Of a DNA stretch of 64,000 nucleotides, positions 63,420 through 64,000 are shown in pieces; within the stretch, counting starts at the first letter, position 1, and the number at the start of each line of letters is the position of its first letter. The position numbers were made by a program, and so were the translations under genes. The notes under the pieces were generated by a model. That model was not told the origin of the DNA. It ran no database searches and saw only the letters and a program-made list of their open reading frames with translations. Source of the DNA: Arcticibacterium luteifluviistationis (lineage in GTDB: Bacteria > Bacteroidota > Bacteroidia > Cytophagales > Spirosomataceae); NCBI RefSeq assembly GCF_003258705.1, contig NZ_CP029480.1:5146001-5210000 (forward strand), given 5' to 3'.

Positions 63420-64000
63420 ATGAAGAAGATTATGAAAACATTGTTATTTAGCTTTTCAGTTTTAATACTGGCAGCTTTAAATGGCAAAGCCCAATCAATA
63501 GACGAGGGTCTTAAGCATTTAAACGCCGAGCGTTACATTTTAGCTGAAAAAACCTTCAATGACTTGGTTAAGTCAAATCCTACAGCAGAAAACTATTTTG
63601 AATTAGGACGATACTACTTAAGTACTCCAGATGCGAAAGAAAATCTTGATAAAGCTCAAGAAGTTTTCACGAAAGGAAATGCTTTGGACAAAAAAGGAAA
63701 TCCATTAAATAACATTGGTCTTGCCATGGTCAAAATTGGCAAAGGAGACCTAGCTGGAGCCAAAATTCTAATTGACGATGAAATTGGTAAAGGTAAAGGT
63801 TCTAAGGACTCTGAACTTATTTACAGAGCTGGAGAAGCCTATACCCTTTTTGACTGGTCTAACGACCCTGCTGAGGCTATTATGCTAATTGACAAAGCTT
63901 TAGAGGTTAAGAAAATAGATAACCCTCAATATTATGTAATAAAAGCAAAAGCTTATAACATTAAAAATGAAGGTGGCGACTTAATGAACGCTTTAAGAAA
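63420..64000 (+). CDS. Exported TPR-repeat protein, 3' end outside the window
   Basis: A 193-codon open part of a longer gene. The start ATG at 63420 (a second in-frame ATG at 63432 is nearly equivalent) opens a signal peptide ending in LNGKAQ. The mature part shows helix pairs typical of tetratricopeptide repeats: LKHLNAERYILAEKTFNDLV, ENYFELGRYYL, NIGLAMVKIGKGDLAGAKIL and DSELIYRAGEAYTLFDW. Such proteins lie downstream of exbBD/tonB in many Cytophagales. The 3' part is not visible, so the domain content is incomplete. Confidence 0.85.
   Translation, partial: MKKIMKTLLFSFSVLILAALNGKAQSIDEGLKHLNAERYILAEKTFNDLVKSNPTAENYFELGRYYLSTPDAKENLDKAQEVFTKGNALDKKGNPLNNIGLAMVKIGKGDLAGAKILIDDEIGKGKGSKDSELIYRAGEAYTLFDWSNDPAEAIMLIDKALEVKKIDNPQYYVIKAKAYNIKNEGGDLMNALR

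Overview
The window is one contiguous stretch of a Bacteroidota chromosome, most likely from the Cytophagales side of the phylum. The evidence is an AT-rich sequence, TAnnTTTG-type promoter boxes, an ECF sigma/FecR pair followed by an STN-domain protein, ExbB-ExbD-ExbD-TonB, DUF2807, DUF2851 and GWxTD proteins, and giant secreted proteins ending in a '3-coathanger stack' domain. I cannot name a genus from the sequence alone. No rRNA, tRNA, CRISPR array or intact insertion sequence was found.

1-13 kb: prolyl-tRNA synthetase, an FKBP isomerase and MetF are followed by an extracytoplasmic-function regulatory locus. Four sites with the pattern ATAGGGG-N17-GTC, all with the same spacing, lie upstream of the ECF sigma gene, the divergent DUF2807 gene, the STN/surface-repeat gene behind fecR, and a distant outer-membrane protein gene at 21.7 kb. 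They look like a small autoregulated sigma-factor regulon. A 1533-residue LamG-repeat secreted protein follows. It is bracketed by a 67-bp direct repeat (66/67 identical) that is the 3' end of the STN/surface-repeat gene.

13-25 kb is accessory. It has a decayed gene tail, a Fic pseudogene broken by frameshifts and stops, two methyltransferases, an SGNH hydrolase, a DTW-domain tRNA modifier, and a run of minus-strand genes of unknown role separated by copies of a roughly 100-bp palindromic repeat. The last unit of that run is a translationally coupled pair: a minimal nucleotidyltransferase and a stand-alone DUF262 protein. This pair is the best candidate in the window for an undescribed, possibly defensive, system.

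25-43 kb: a CBS protein, a DoxX-like protein, an M24 peptidase, SelO, a CotH/LTD secreted protein, a luciferase-like monooxygenase and a TfoX-N protein set among a second repeat family, an orphan TonB-dependent receptor, a RecB/AddA-like helicase-nuclease and CCA-adding enzyme.

43-64 kb is mostly core metabolism. It holds PyrF, RmlC, RlmB and a GWxTD protein; metY-metX behind a SAM-I riboswitch, with a terminator between the two genes; an overlapping gcvP-pabB-pabC operon; an M28 peptidase; and the ExbB-ExbD-ExbD-TonB cluster with a phosphate-binding-protein-like lipoprotein and a TPR protein cut off by the window end. One-carbon and methionine metabolism recurs through the window (MetF, MetX, MetY, GcvP, PabB/C), though the genes are not one operon.
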